Assembly (NCBI RefSeq): GCF_910592395.1
Contig: NC_088318.1
Span: forward strand, 3,040,001 to 3,104,000
Direction: 5' to 3'
From: Lineus longissimus
Lineage: Eukaryota > Nemertea > Pilidiophora > Heteronemertea > Lineidae
DNA: 64,000 nt
In this document: positions 24,679-37,591 of the stretch, piece after piece
Layout of the letters: the number at the start of each line of letters is the position of its first letter
Numbering within the stretch: position 1 is the stretch's first letter
Notes under the pieces: model-generated
Told to the model about the DNA's origin: nothing
What the model saw: the letters and a program-made list of their open reading frames with translations, nothing else
Databases searched by the model: none
Position numbers and translations under genes: made by a program

Positions 24679-24859
24679 ACAGTAGAACCTCTTTACTAAG
24701 GACTCCCTCGGGACTGACAAGTGCTGTCCTTAATAAAGATGTGTTCTGATTAGAGAGGTCAAATTGAATGGAAACGACCACTTCGGGACAAAAGCTAGCG
24801 TTCGTAATAGCAAGGTTGTCCTGACAAGCCAGATGTTCGCTAAGGGAGGTTCCACTGTA
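24679..24859 (+). mobile_element. MITE family A, copy 2
   Basis: Left end ACAGTAGAACCTCTTTACTA and right end GGGAGGTTCCACTGTA are inverted repeats. The interior contains GGACTGACAAGTGCTGTCC, GAGAGGTCAAATTGAATGG and ACGACCACTTCGGGAC in the family order. About 181 bp, non-coding, close to the family consensus. The minus-strand open frame over it is a shadow. Confidence 0.85.
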
Positions 24860-26498
24860 CAAAAAGATTCAGAGTTTAGCACAAACCCAGAAGAAGGTTT
24901 TCAGCTGCTGGCCTAAAACACCTGATGGTCGTGGGCGGTGATGATATACATCAATCAGAATAAAACCAAAACCTCCGGGCGAGTTTACGAAAGTATCAGG
25001 AGTAACCTTAATATTCAACACCCGGGGAGATCACAACATACAGGTAGACGTACGATTATTACCCACAATGCACCGGCCGCTAAGTCCCGCGATAACATAC
25101 CGCTCATTAGAGGTGAAAGTTTTCGAAACTGTTTACGAAAACGAAGCGTGGAGCTTTAGCTGGTCGGCAGATAGAGGATACGGCGGGTTGGTGAAACCTT
25201 ACACCACGATGTTTGGGGAGATAGTCAGTAATTTACCTGAGGTATGTAGGAGGTAATTAACGCAAGTCTGCTCTCAGTCGAGATATTTTCATACATTCTT
25301 AAGAGTTTTCATCTTTATTTTAAGATAGATGAGATAGAACATTATTTTTTTTTACATCGCAAAGCGGAAAGAAGCAGAGGTCTACAGAGAACTGGTTACA
25401 TCTACTGAGCTAAGATTTCCAGCAGCAGTCGAAAACTAGAAGAGGATTAGTTCAGGTTGTAAATTTGACAAGACTGATTTTCAAAACCAGTTCAAAAACC
25501 CAGCTTCTTTTCACACCTTCCTTTGGCAACTGGAAAGTAACAAGCTCAGTACTGAGTACCCAAGTCACTAAACATAATACAATACCTAAACAAATTTAGG
25601 GCCAAAAGGGCTCTCACAGTACCTTTATTAAGAGAAGAGATACAGGTCCTGATGTCACCCCTCCTAAACTCAGGAAGTAAGTGTAGAATAACGAAGGACA
25701 GGGGTTCACAAGGTTGCCTTTTTTATACTACACCAGACTAATGAACCAAACACGCACCTGTAAATTCCAACCCGCACTTTACAATCAAACCAAAATCAAC
25801 ACACAAAAGTCAGCATTTTTTATTCAAAAGATTAAAACATTGAACATTGAGCTGCATAACCATTAGTACTTTTCTATACACCAGCCCTAAATAAATGCCC
25901 GAAATAAAACTTTATTTAAACACCCTCAAAAGCTTGAGAAATAAGATTTGGCCAGTCTTTTGTTCTCCCTGTCCCAGCACACAACCAATTTCTATAGGGG
26001 TCACCAAAAACGCAAAGCCCAAGTAATTAGGGCTGAGTTTACAAATGCCCATTCTTTCATTAGGTAAACAAAACAATGAAGAGACACAAACAAGTCCACC
26101 AAAACCACCAGGCGATTAACAGCGCTTTTGTTGGCCTTTATGCAAATGAGGCTAATTACGCCATTTTGCGAGATTTCTGTTAAAAGGTTCAGACTAATTC
26201 CAAGATTGGCTGGTATTAGGAGATATTAAACAAAAGGCTTGGCGGGATGCTTTGGTTTTCACAGAGTCCCTCAGGGTCCGCTGAACTTTGAAAACTTTTG
26301 AAGAAGGAAAGGGCCAATTTTGAGGCTAATCATGCCCCTCCTTTACAAAGAGGATAACTGGCCAAGAAAGGGGCCAATAGAAAAGGGAGGGGGGCTTTAG
26401 ATTGTGGTTGTAGTACTGATTATGGACCTTTGTGAGTTTGGTAAATAAGGTGGGGATGTCAGTGAGATCATCATTCTGGAGATTCCTGTATATATTTA
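24860..26498. other. Non-coding stretch, no gene recognised
   Basis: About 1.6 kb of AT-rich, mostly unique DNA. A perfect octamer at 26140-26147 sits in a block with GGCTAATTACGCC, a motif combination (POU plus homeodomain core) typical of animal regulatory DNA. No coding signal. Confidence 0.5.
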
Positions 26499-26770
26499 GG
26501 AACACCCTTGGGACTGACAAATTGTTGTTAATAGAGAGGTGTCCTGATTAGAGAAGTCAACTTACAGCATTCATCAAGGGTGAAACCTCTCTATTGAGGA
26601 CACCCTTGGGGCTGACAAATTGTTGTTAATAGAGAGGAGTCCTGATTAGAGAAGTCAACTTACAGTATTCATCAAGGGTGAAACCTCTCTATTGAGGACA
26701 CCCTTGGGGCTGACAAATTGTTGTTAATAGAGAGGAGTCCTGATTAGAGAAGTCAACTTGATGGCAACCG
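26499..26770 (+). mobile_element. MITE family A fragment expanded into a 98-bp tandem array
   Basis: CACCCTTGG(G/A) recurs at 26503, 26601 and 26699, exactly 98 bp apart. Each unit holds GCTGACAAATTGTTGTTAAT, AGAGAGG(T/A)GTCCTGATTAG and AGAAGTCAACTT, which is the left half of family A, plus a linker TACAG(C/T)ATTCATCAAGGGTG not seen in other copies. The second and third units are nearly identical. The terminal inverted repeats are absent. This is MITE-derived DNA turning into a minisatellite. Confidence 0.85.
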
Positions 26771-28988
26771 TGGAATATTATTGCCAAGAATATTTCCTGG
26801 TTTACCGTATACGGTAACTAACTGACGAGAACCAACAGAGCAACACCCATATTCAAGGTTAGGTGTGGCAAACACTTAGCAAATACTTGTTTTAGAGACT
26901 ATTGTATGAAACCTCCTTATTTATCATAGCTTCTGGTTCTCATAATGACATTAATTTGCCTTAATGAATTTGTCCGTTAATATTTTATGTATCACACTTT
27001 CAACTGCCCCGCAAATGATCAGATTTGAGTCAGTGCGACCTACAATCATGGTCACATGCGACAAAAATCACTTGTTCTAGGTTGTCATCACAAGAATCGC
27101 TGATCGCAGTAATGTGCAATCAGGACCAAATCTAGCTATTACTGGTTTTAGGTACAGAGGAGAGATCTTTTGTTGGACATTGCAAAATCGCTTGTTTGGC
27201 TTTACAACTGGGCCTAAATGTTGGGGGTGAGGTTGAGAAAAGACAATCTGTTCAGACAGACAGCGTTATCGTCACAACCACCTAATTCAATTTCTCATCA
27301 AAACATTTTCTCGACATGAGTTTAATGCCCCTGGTGGTTTTTAATTTGCATGTATTGTCACCAATGATGTCTCAACAAAGGTGTGGAGGTGAGGATGTGA
27401 AATCGAATACCCTCGGGTCCCATCAAGATATCATGATTATGTTTTCTTAGCAACCGAAGACAAAAATGGATATCTTAAAATTAACCCTCAGAGGTTTGGA
27501 GGAGCTTATTTTATCGGTTCCCATTGATTGTACCATGCTAGGAAACAATGGAAACGACACCACAAGGGAACAGAATAATATTTGGGCGATCTGTATGTAC
27601 TGCAGGAGGAAACAGGACAAGCCAGAAGTGTTAAGCGTCCCGAAAATGTATATCAAGCAATAATTGGATGTAGACGTGTAACACAGTAAGATACAGCTAC
27701 CACGCATCTGCTGCAATAAATAAATTTGGAAAAAATTGTGACTATTAGTTTAGTATCTCGAATTAATTCACTCATTTTCGATAAAAATCTCATTTCTGGC
27801 GATACTGCCTCAGCGAGACCAACAACATCGAATCAAATCATACAATTTGGCTCCTGTCGCATCGTTTTTATCAAATCAGAAATATTCCACGGCCTGCCTT
27901 ACATAACTTAATGTGACAAGCATTGCAGAAGCGAAAACGCGGTTTGGTACATCTTCATCAGTGGCACATCATAGCCAACGGCTCGCAGCTCATTTTAGTC
28001 CATTATTGCACGAGTAATCCCAATCGGCCGCAAGCGATTGTTTGACGATATTATGAGTGAGCACAGGTCACGTGATCAATAGGTCGCCATTGTTTTTAGT
28101 TCGTCGAGAGGTGATTTAGCTGCCAAGGTAAGCCTCTTAGCCTTGTCTTCACCCTTTGCTTTGAGCACGACAATAGTGCGGCGTAATTGTGCCGGCTTCT
28201 GGCGGCAACCCATGCAATCGTGATACTGATCGAGTACAATGCAGGTTCGTGGTAACCAATAGCGATATTTCTCTCATTCTCAAAACCAATTAAAGAGCAT
28301 TAATAGGAATTTTATAAAAGGAATTGTGAATATGTTTGGAAGGCATCACGTAATCGGTAGCAGTAGAATGTATCGTCTGCTGCTAAGTGCGGCAGTGATG
28401 CCGCTAAGTGCCTAACCTAAGGTCTTAAGGAATAACAGGATGTAAATCAAGGTCTCTTACCACTGCTCCCCCCCACCACCACCACTACAAATATAATATG
28501 TTTTCAAGAGAACGCTTATATCACTAAGTGTCCATTCTAAGGACACAAACAGTTCAGGATCATTATTGAGGTTTGCAACCATGCCCCCCCCAAATATTAC
28601 AAATAAACTTATACCTCTCATCTCTTACCCGATAATCAGTGACATTTCCACAGATATGACAACGAGAAGAGCTCCTTTGACGATGCTCACGTATCATAGT
28701 AGCCGAATGAAAGCCAGCCTGACTCACCGACACAATAAAAACAGTTCAATAGGAAATGGGCCCAAGAAAACAATAGTGTGGATTAGCCGAGGATTAGATA
28801 TGATACGACCACCTTCTATAGCAGAGATCCAGACAAAAAGATGTGCAACGCGTTTTTTTACGTACTTGATGTTTTTGCCGATGTACTCGGTGATTAGTAA
28901 CAGGGATGATAAGAGATGTAATGAGTTTGGTGGCGATGTGGAGCTTCTTCAATAGTACAGCTGTACAGTTGAAAAAGACACATATCTT
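26771..28988. other. Non-coding stretch, no gene recognised
   Basis: About 2.2 kb. It includes a 16-bp perfect palindrome TTACCGTATACGGTAA at 26802-26817 and a perfect octamer on the minus strand at 27345-27352. A 129-codon plus-strand frame at 28566-28955 begins with TTG (first ATG at 28581) and has no recognisable domain. C-rich runs occur at 28470 and 28585. Confidence 0.5.
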
Positions 28989-29159
28989 ATAACCTCTCTA
29001 TAAAGGATGCCTCGGGACTGACAAGTGTTGTCCTTAACAGAGAGGTGTCCTGATTATTGAGGTCGATTTGTATTGAAATGACCAATTTGGGACCAAAAAA
29101 GCCCTTAATAGATAGGAAGTCCTTATAAAGAGGTGTCGCCCAAGGGAGGTTCCACTGTA
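28989..29159 (+). mobile_element. MITE family A, copy 3
   Basis: The interior matches the family closely: GGGACTGACAAGTGTTGTCC, AGAGAGGTGTCCTGATTA, AAATGACCAATTTGGGACC. The right end GGGAGGTTCCACTGTA is intact. The left end (TATAACCTCTCTATAAAGG) has lost its outermost bases. About 171 bp, non-coding. Confidence 0.85.
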
Positions 29160-32100
29160 GTGAGTCCTAAAGGACAACTGTTGAAAAAAGTTACTTTGTG
29201 TTTATGCATGAGTACGAAGTGTTGGGATCGATATTCAGTGGGCCCTCGATGAGCTCTTCTCACCAACCAAACATCATGCAAAAGATTCTGACCCTACCTG
29301 AGACATCAGTCGGCAGTGCCCCCTACCAGGAATAGGACGAACAACAAAGGGTAACAGCACAATCCAAGAGCTCAAGGCACTTGTTCCATTCGAAATAATT
29401 CCTTTGGACATAATCCATGGAGATAATTATCTGGAATTCCTGCAGTATCTTCGGGAGTTGATGCCTTGGCGTTTTTCAACCAGCGCTAGGTAGAGTTTAC
29501 CTTACGCCGAGCGGAAAACGAGAGCTTGAAAGCATACCAAGGTGAAATGAAACCATGTTTTTCTATCAGGGCGCTCGTGTTGTGTTAATTGGTGAAATTG
29601 GGACGGAAGTAAACAAATCAATTAGCCCCAGGTGTTGGCAGACGATACCTAGTAAGATTACGCCAAATTTGAGGAAAATCATCAGCCACTTTTTTAATCG
29701 AATTTTCGCTGCGGGCAAAAAATATGCGGAAATGAACTTAAGGTCATTAGGAGGTGGAAATAGCATTAAAGAGTGTCTTCCTATGTTAGCTTTTGATGAT
29801 TCGAATTAGAATTTGAAATTTTCAAATAACGGCATGGGTAATGTCAGGAACGTCAAAATCCAGATAAATGTGTGACGTCACTAGAGATGACACACAACAC
29901 TCGATTTGTCAGCTGATCGAAAGCTCACAGGACATGAAAATGTGATTTTTGGCACTGTGTGTGCTTGAACAAAGTTCTGCTGTATGTCAGCACCAATTAT
30001 GTCCAGGCACCGATAACCATAGCCTATCAAACTTCATCCCAGGGTGAACCTTTGGTGCCATACTGTACTTGAGTGGAGTAACATCTGAACAGATGCGTGA
30101 AATAATTGGGCACTCAAACAGGGCAAGATTGGCAGGAATCACCCATTGTCCCAAGTAATTACGTTATTGAGGGTTCATTTGCATAAATTGTCTCGCACAA
30201 TGTCATATTGCATAATTTTCATAATATCGTCTATTATTGCGATATTGACAGATTAATAACCTTGTGGCCGATGAGTCCTCTACTACTAAAGTCCTCCATA
30301 TCCCTGATGAGAAAACCAATCTTATGCTACGTTACTGACTCATCTTAACACGAAAGCCCCGTAAAAAACACCGCAAACCCCGGTCAAACGGTTCCTAATA
30401 CCAGGTCACCCCATCTCTCAAATCTCCAACCAACCCCACCTTATGTCATTATCCCAGCACTCCGAGACAATTGAATAAACAAAACTCTCTCAGGCGAAAT
30501 TCGGTCTTAATTCGCTGTGGCATTCGGTCACCATGACAATTCCGCGCGACCCTCTGTACAACGACGTGGAAAACCTCATTACGCTAACTGTTCCAACGCA
30601 ATACAAACTATGCTCTACTAATTAACACCCCTGGCAAACCGTTAGCGAGATTAGCCATAGCAACAAAAGCCGTTGGAGCCGTTAGAACAGAAGCGCTGTC
30701 AATCAACGTTAATTATGAGTTGTATAATTTCTTCGATGATTTCCGTTTTTGACGAAATTGACTTTTTTCGCCCTCGATAATGTTATTATTCGAGAGGGTA
30801 CCGTGAGGCTGACAGCTTAGATAGATTGGTAAGAAATTAGTTCATTAACCAGAAACGATGGTGCGACGTCTTAAGATGTGTCAAATCGATGTGATTTTTA
30901 CAAATTTAAAACGTGAATCATAACCACAGTAACAAAAGGCAACATATCCAAAAGTAGGGCGAAATCCCTTTTCAAAAACTATTTTATTGACAGTAGCAAA
31001 CATATATAAGAGTTATATATTTTTTGATAGTAGACATCAGATCTAACATATTTCAAAGGTTTCACCGTTTACAGTACACGAAAAGTAAACATGTGCTTGA
31101 TTCATGAGGTCAAATGCCTCTCAATTCACGCTAACTCTCAAAGTTATACCTAACACCCTCACCGAAGTCGTTGTTCTAGGAAGCAACAAGAACAATTGAT
31201 TCGTATTATGACAAAACAGCGTCGCATTTCAGAAGGAAACAATTTCAATAGTCAAACAATGAATCAGCGTGAAACATATTTTCATTTGCAGCAAAAACAT
31301 GCCATTTGATAGTACTATACTCAGCCACATCATAATTACATGAGACATAATTTGCAATTAAACCCCTATTAACTTTAGAATAGGCTATGAATTATGAATT
31401 ATATTATCATTACTGTCTCCAAATGCACAAAACCTAAAACAAATCTTTATTGGGGCACTTTCTTAATTAGGTCTTATTGACACATTATGCATCAAGTACG
31501 TCCACATATGAAACAAACAATTCGTGAGAATTGGGTAATTAAGATAATGGTACTATTATGGGTAACAAATTGCCTGTCATGCAGAGCTAACAAAATAGTA
31601 CCTCGATATGTCGCCCAATCATTTACACAGATATTGTCCATTTAATGCATTTAACGGTTATACCACAGAACCGGCTCCATATTTTTCAAACGGAATGTAT
31701 CAGACCTTTGGGAAAGTTGGAAGTTACAAAAAGTTCCTTCAAGACAGGCCCGTGTTCAAACTGACATCCTGTGATTCAGTTTAAAGTGGCCCAACATTGG
31801 TAAGGGCCGGAACCCCTTGACAAAGTGACAGGCTTGATAGATTTATAGGCGAAACGTGAAGGAGAAAGGGCTTTCGGCGTCACCCTTGGGCCAATCTGGA
31901 GTGACTTTCATCAACAAAATAAAACAAAATCTCAAGCCAATCAACAATACCTTGAAACGTATTGCCTTATGACAAATGTGATGATAAACGTAGGAAGGGT
32001 ATTTTACGCAGAACACATAAAATTCGATACATATTTCTCAGCATTTTTCCAAACTTACTCTAAGACACTCACCACTTCATATTTCTCCAGGCTATGAAAA

Positions 32101-32430
32101 GCATCGCAAAATGATTGTGATTTTTTAACCTAATTTTTACCTCGACGAACCTTTGCTCGCGCCACGCTAGCTCAACGATGCTATCATACCATTGTCTTGA
32201 AGCTGTCATTTTTTAATAGCAAAACGAAAGCCGTCATCAAGTGGTATGTTGTATTTGATCGCAGAATAAAAATAACACTGCTCAAGGTTCTTCCACTTCC
32301 TGGTGAGAATTTTTTCAATTGTCGTATCATACCTTGCTGCAAGCGAATTTCCAATGTTTTCTTTTCTGAGTATAACTGGTCAAACTGTTTGAAATATATG
32401 ATGCCAATCAGAGCTGTCATCATCTGTGCT
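29160..32430. other. Non-coding stretch, no gene recognised
   Basis: About 3.3 kb. 30150-30250 is rich in AATTA, TGCATAA and CATAAT words with a perfect octamer at 30177-30184 (minus). 30460-30800 is less AT-rich, with many AATTAACG/CGTTAATT words. Open frames at 29555-29809, on both strands, are short and without domains. Confidence 0.5.
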
Positions 32431-32602
32431 CTGTGCAGGAACCTCTCTTTTAAGTACATTGTCAAGTCCTTGACCTTGATAGAGAGGTGACCTGAGCAGA
32501 GAGGTCAAATTGAATGGCAACAATATTGGACCAACACTGGTATCCTTAACAGAGAGGGTGTCCTTATGATAGAGGTGTCTGCTTAGGGAGGTTCCACTCT
32601 AT
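32431..32602 (+). mobile_element. MITE family A, copy 4 (diverged)
   Basis: Left end GCAGGAACCTCTCTTTTAAG and right end CTTAGGGAGGTTCCACTCTA form an inverted repeat. The interior has ATAGAGAGGTGACCTGAG, AGAGGTCAAATTGAATGGCA and TATCCTTAACAGAGAGGG. The internal CTTGGGACTGACAAGTG block is altered. About 172 bp. Confidence 0.8.
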
Positions 32603-35600
32603 TTGTTATATTACACAGAGCAGTAGATAAGTCAAGTGGGCAAAACTCCTCTTCTCTCAACCGGCTAGATTCAATGTCGTGGATAACCCAGCTACAGATT
32701 CCCATCTCTGGATGTAAATGGATGGATTTTCAAATACAACTTTTGGTTCTAACAGTTATTTGAATGAGACATGAACACAGAAGATGAAGAGAGACACAAT
32801 GTCATTTCGGACAGCTTTCCTTAGCATGCAATGTAAAGCAATGCACTGTGACATGCACTTGTGTGCACTGAGCATGCATATTGAAGCACCAGACCCAAAT
32901 TCTGACATCTTGTAGTGAAATGATGATTTTGTGATGACTTTTCACCCTCGTTTTTGACAATCGTTCAGAAATTACTCAAAACTAAAACACTTAATTCAAA
33001 ATTGCCTAGTTTACACTAAGATGAAGGTGGCCGAGAATCTAAAGATTTTTCTCTCAAGAGACGACTTTCATCTCGAAGGAATCATTCCAACGGTTTTCCA
33101 TTGTCATTCAACAGCTTATTGGCAGTCAAAAGAAGATACACGTTTTTCCCGAGTGGATAATTTCGCACAAATTCGTGATTATATTCCAAAAGCATCACTC
33201 GTAAAGATTTCTCCAAAGCGTTGAATACAATTAAACTTCAAATGCGATTTTTCAAATCAGCCAATCTTATATCTTACAGTTAACGAGTTATTATTACAAA
33301 GGGATGTAATAATAAGCAAGGCAATAACAAGTTATCATTCACAAATGAAATTTGCGCTTTTTCTTTTAATTCTCTCTGAAGGAATAATCACTTTATCGAG
33401 AACGAAATCTTAGATAAAGAGAAGATTTTATGACAATAAGAACATGTTTCTTATGGAAAATTGAACATTTTCAAACGAGATCGCTTCGATAACTTTTGCA
33501 GTACGAGGAGACAGTTAGCTGGATCAGCGACCTTTTGAAACTGAAGTCGACTATTTCAACCAAGTTTAGCTGTGCTTAGAAATGTTAGAGGAAAATTCAA
33601 CAGAAATCTCATGGCAAACCAGAATCAGTTTATATTTGCAAGTAAGTTTTGAAGTGAGTTGCTGCTAAAGCAACCAGCAAACGAGCAATTAAAATCATTG
33701 CAACCTGCGATTAAAATCACATGTGTGCTGCAATAATCCAAACAATATTTCATTTTGTACATGTGTGTGACGTGCCAAAAGGCCACAAGTGAACACTTCC
33801 CAAAAATATCACGAGACACATTGATGAATGTGTTGAGGTTGCAGTTAAACAAAAGCATAAAATATTGACAGCCCATCATCAAAGGTAAATGCAGTTCTTA
33901 ACTGTTCCACAACCTCATTACCGTGGGTGGTCAAAAAAGCCATGGACTAATTTACCAGAGGCTAGATGAGTAAAGCGGCAGAGTGTACCATCTTCCAAAG
34001 ATAACACACAACGCATTCACGTTAATGACCTGTAATCTTGAATTTTTTAATGAAGACATTATCTGCCGAACATTTTCGACCACACACCGGCAATCATAAC
34101 ACTGGCATCGCTCACCTGTCCTGGTGCATGATGGGTAGATAATGAAGATCGCAAATACGTTATGAAAAGATAAGAACTATCAATGCAGTGAAAAAAGTTC
34201 CAGAGGTAAAAATCGGCATACGTAGGTAATACGGCCTATATGCATACTGAAGAATAGACAAGTACAGTAATTGGAATTTGAGAAAAACACACTCAAAGTC
34301 TGACATGCTACAGTACTAGTCAAAATAAGAAAACATCCCCAACTCGAACACTGACCTTCAAAAGTGCGACCTTGGGCGAATCCCTTAACTGAATTTCTTA
34401 TCCTTTACGTGTGTTCAGCTGCATGGCAACTACACATTCAATACCATGATTGGTAAATGAGGATGAAATAGGACAGATTCTAATCTTCTTGCATTTTGGA
34501 GACAATTCCTGGCGGTTCCTTTCCACATTCTTTAAAATCTCTCTAGACGGTGAAATATCCAGTCTTTCAAATACACACAAGGAAGATCATTGGGAAACAG
34601 TAGCAAGGAACATTGGATCAGTATTCATATCCTAACTGATACAACTGACACCACAGATGAAATTAGCCGAGATACATCAGTCCTTTCAAATGAGATGAAA
34701 CATCAAAAATCGAGTCCCACAGGTGATTTTCAAATTGTTACACCCAAATGTTGACTCAACTACGCATTGAATACAATTAGTCGAATACAATGTAACAATT
34801 GCACTCTACTGAATGAGGCCAAATTCCACGTATATGGGTTAATTATTAAAAACTTTTCATCCACCATCACCATTATTAATCAAACTTATTTACCTAGATT
34901 TCAAGTTGACGGACAAAAATTCAAAAACTAAGATAAAAAGTCATCCAAATGAATAAGTCCCAAAGATAGCCACAAAGTTTGATTACTTAGACAATCTTCG
35001 GTAAATAAGTTTATCACGAATGTTTAACCGTGTTTGAGGATTTTTTATAATTAGGAACATTAAGTTTTGTTATGCAGAAATGCTGTCTAATCATGGCCTA
35101 ATCTTGATCTAATTTACCGTCCAGGGTTTTCATGATTATCAACATTAGAAAAATCTATAACAAATTGAGCTCAAATTGCGTGCAATTAGCTACAATTATC
35201 TCATTTAATTACAAGTTGATTTTTCGTTTAATTATCTGTAATCGCTCCAGCATCATAGGGAAATTTGATAATTAAAACATGTTTAGCTGTCTCATGACTC
35301 CAGATTGAATTTGTCCTGTTATAAAGCCTGTATTCCGGACACCACTTACATATCCAACCATTATCACTAAAGTTTTTTGTATCTGTTTATGAAGTGGATA
35401 ATCAACACAGCCCGCCAAATACAGATATTGTATAATTTCCTACTTTTCATCCTGCATGGCACAAATGGACGAGATTTAGAGGCTGAGAATATTCTTTACC
35501 TTCAGCATTTAGTCATACAAGCAAGTCTATCATCAACGACCTTGAAACTGGGACAGAATCTCGCCTGTAAGCCAACAAATTTGATAAACTAATCCTTTTC

Positions 35601-35903
35601 ACCAAATCCAACTCAAACCGTCTGGCTTTTTACTGATAATCACGTTAGAGTATGTTCTATATATACTCCTTATATACACACGTACAGAACACTTCAGGCT
35701 CTTGATTAATTAGCCGCGTCTGGGTCTAATTTGTCATTAAGTCACATTATTTACCGAGAAATGTTTTAGTATTTCTGCCGTGTGTGACATTCGGCTATAA
35801 AATGTGGCGTGTCGCAATCTCAGCTCGTAAAACATCGCAGAGGCGAAAGTTTCATCACCTTGCCTTGAAAGAGGGAGAGGATGAAGTGCAACTGAGTGAA
35901 ATA
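32603..35903. other. Non-coding stretch with AATTA-rich block
   Basis: About 3.3 kb without a recognisable gene. At 34365-34395 the text CTTGGGCGAATCCCTTAACTG resembles the conserved motif of many animal tRNA-derived SINEs (cf. CTTGGGCAAGTCACTTAAC), so an old SINE fragment is possible. 35040-35310 is dense in TAATTA, CTAATC and TTTAATTA words and low in simple repeats. Confidence 0.45.
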
Positions 35904-36160
35904 AAGTCTAACCTCTCTTAGCGGACACCTCTCTGAACCAGACACCCCCTTTATTATGATTACTGGACCTTTTGGTTTCTCGGAAACAGCAAATCTGATT
36001 TTGCAGAAATATAGATCTGACTCTGTTTCAGGTAACTACAGCAGTACTAGTCAAGAATCTGGCGTTTCCATTGAATTTGACCTCTGTAAACAACGCTTTA
36101 TCAAGGAGAGTATATGCAAGTCCATAGGGTGTCTGTCCTTAATAGAGAGGTTCTATTGTA
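35904..36160 (-). mobile_element. MITE family A, copy 5, reverse orientation and enlarged
   Basis: Read on the minus strand it starts TACAATAGAACCTCTCTATT and ends near GTGTCCGCTAAGAGAGGTTA. The plus strand shows TCCATTGAATTTGACCTCT, the complement of the family core. At 257 bp it is longer than the roughly 180-bp family length. The extra sequence lies around 35975-36040, suggesting an insertion or a longer subfamily. Confidence 0.75.
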
Positions 36161-37590
36161 CAACAAAAGTTGCCAACTTATGTAGCTATTTGTCCGTGCC
36201 TGAAAAAAGCTAAAATGAATTTTATGCCTAGCATGAGTGGAGCCCCCTCACCTCTCATTTCATAGGAATATCAAGTTTAAAAACCGTATTGTATAGCAGT
36301 ATTGTAACAATGTATTGTTGGAGTTGTTACAGTGCTCACTAGAGGGTCACCATATAGGGAATGACATATGCTAGAAATCATCAGCTGAAAGGCATTTCCT
36401 TCAAAAGATAAGTTGACACCGGCTGATGTTGTTGTCCCCTGCAGTTTTGACAAAAAGACTATTTTCTTAGATTTTTTAAAATGATTATCCATCTTGTTTT
36501 TTGTTAGTATGTCCTGCCTTTCCATAAGAGGATGGAAAGAACAAGATATGTCAGAAATAAGTTGAGGAATTCAAATGAGAGGTTCACAGACACTGTCGTC
36601 TATTGTCCCCAATCACTTTGCCAAAAAGATAAATTCTCGTTGTTATTTCACACCGATACAACTCATCCAGAAGGCATATTGCCGTGTCATCAAGGGATGG
36701 AGGAAAATGATACGCAGACTAAGTCCGATGCCTTTGTCTCCTGTAGTTTTGTCAAAAAGACAATTTCGTGTTTTTTCTTCATGATATTCAGACAATTCAT
36801 AACCAATCGTGACAAATCTGCAGAACTGCTACTAAGATGACAAAGTTCAACTCTGAGACCGATTCTATAGGATTGTGCCTTTCGCAAAAATGGATACAAA
36901 ACAGTATTTGACCGTTGTTTCTCGGCTCATTTAGACAAAGAGAACGTCCTTTACAAATCACCGGCCATTTCATCAACTTACGTATTGCATTATTCCCAAA
37001 TGGCTTGAGCTGTTTACGATCATACAACTTCTCGCAATGGATCGTGTTGGCCAAATGAACGGTGAAAACAAATCGCTAAGATGACAAACGAAAATTCCAA
37101 TAATCAGAGATTTGGACCTATTTCCATACATATCAAGACGTCATGCAAAAATACGGCGCCGTTCATGCATAGCTAGCGTCAACCAATCAGATTTCTCCGT
37201 TTCTAATCTCACGTTGGAATATTTCTTATACAAATGTGACAATATGTGTTTAGACAATACGATATATCATGAGGGGATATTTTGGATTAGTAGCGTTCTG
37301 GCGGACAACAGGGGCTGAGAGAACATGACGAGACAAGGCTTAATCATCATCAGGGTCAGAGCGTGCTTAAGTTTTTTTCTATCAAGAAACGAGTAGGCTC
37401 TCTCGGAATCCGACAGATGGGTTTTTTTATAGTCGCACGCATTATTATTCATATATACCAGTAAGATTTGGAAGACTATCAGCCAAAATGTTTGCTCAAT
37501 GTTTGATAGAATAGGCAGACCTTGTGTTTGTGATCTTACTAAGCTTTTTGGTTGGTCATGGATTTAATCCCAGCAAAACTGAAAGACTCA
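36161..37590. other. Non-coding stretch containing a diverged three-copy repeat
   Basis: The motif TGTCYCCTG(C/T)AGTTTTG(A/T)CAAAAAGAC occurs at about 36432 and 36736, and a more diverged form (TGTCCCC, CTTTGCCAAAAAGATAAATT) at 36604. Sequence upstream of the first and last copies is also alike (GATAAGTTGACACCGGCTGA versus GATACGCAGACTAAGTCCGA). These are probably three old copies of one unit. Open frames on both strands here have no domain. Confidence 0.5.
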
Positions 37591-37591
37591 A

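Noticed and set aside
26802-26817. 16-bp palindrome TTACCGTATACGGTAA as a paired end of the TACCGTATTTTCCGG element
   Set aside because: Shares only TACCGTAT with that element and has no interior; probably a chance palindrome or a deletion product that cannot be shown from one copy.
27441-27663. Possible exon: pyrimidine-rich acceptor GTTTTCTTAG followed by a 65-codon frame with CMYC
   Set aside because: Only one splice signal, no recognisable domain, and the length is within chance expectation.
28566-28955. 129-codon plus-strand frame; the antisense reading is open apart from two TGA and one TAA, suggesting a nuclear copy of mitochondrial DNA (cox1 or a NADH dehydrogenase gene)
   Set aside because: I tried to match the antisense reading to conserved cox1 blocks by eye and found only scattered short matches with shifts of frame. 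The plus frame starts with TTG and has no known domain. Chance is the simpler reading; a BLASTN search against mitochondrial genomes would decide.
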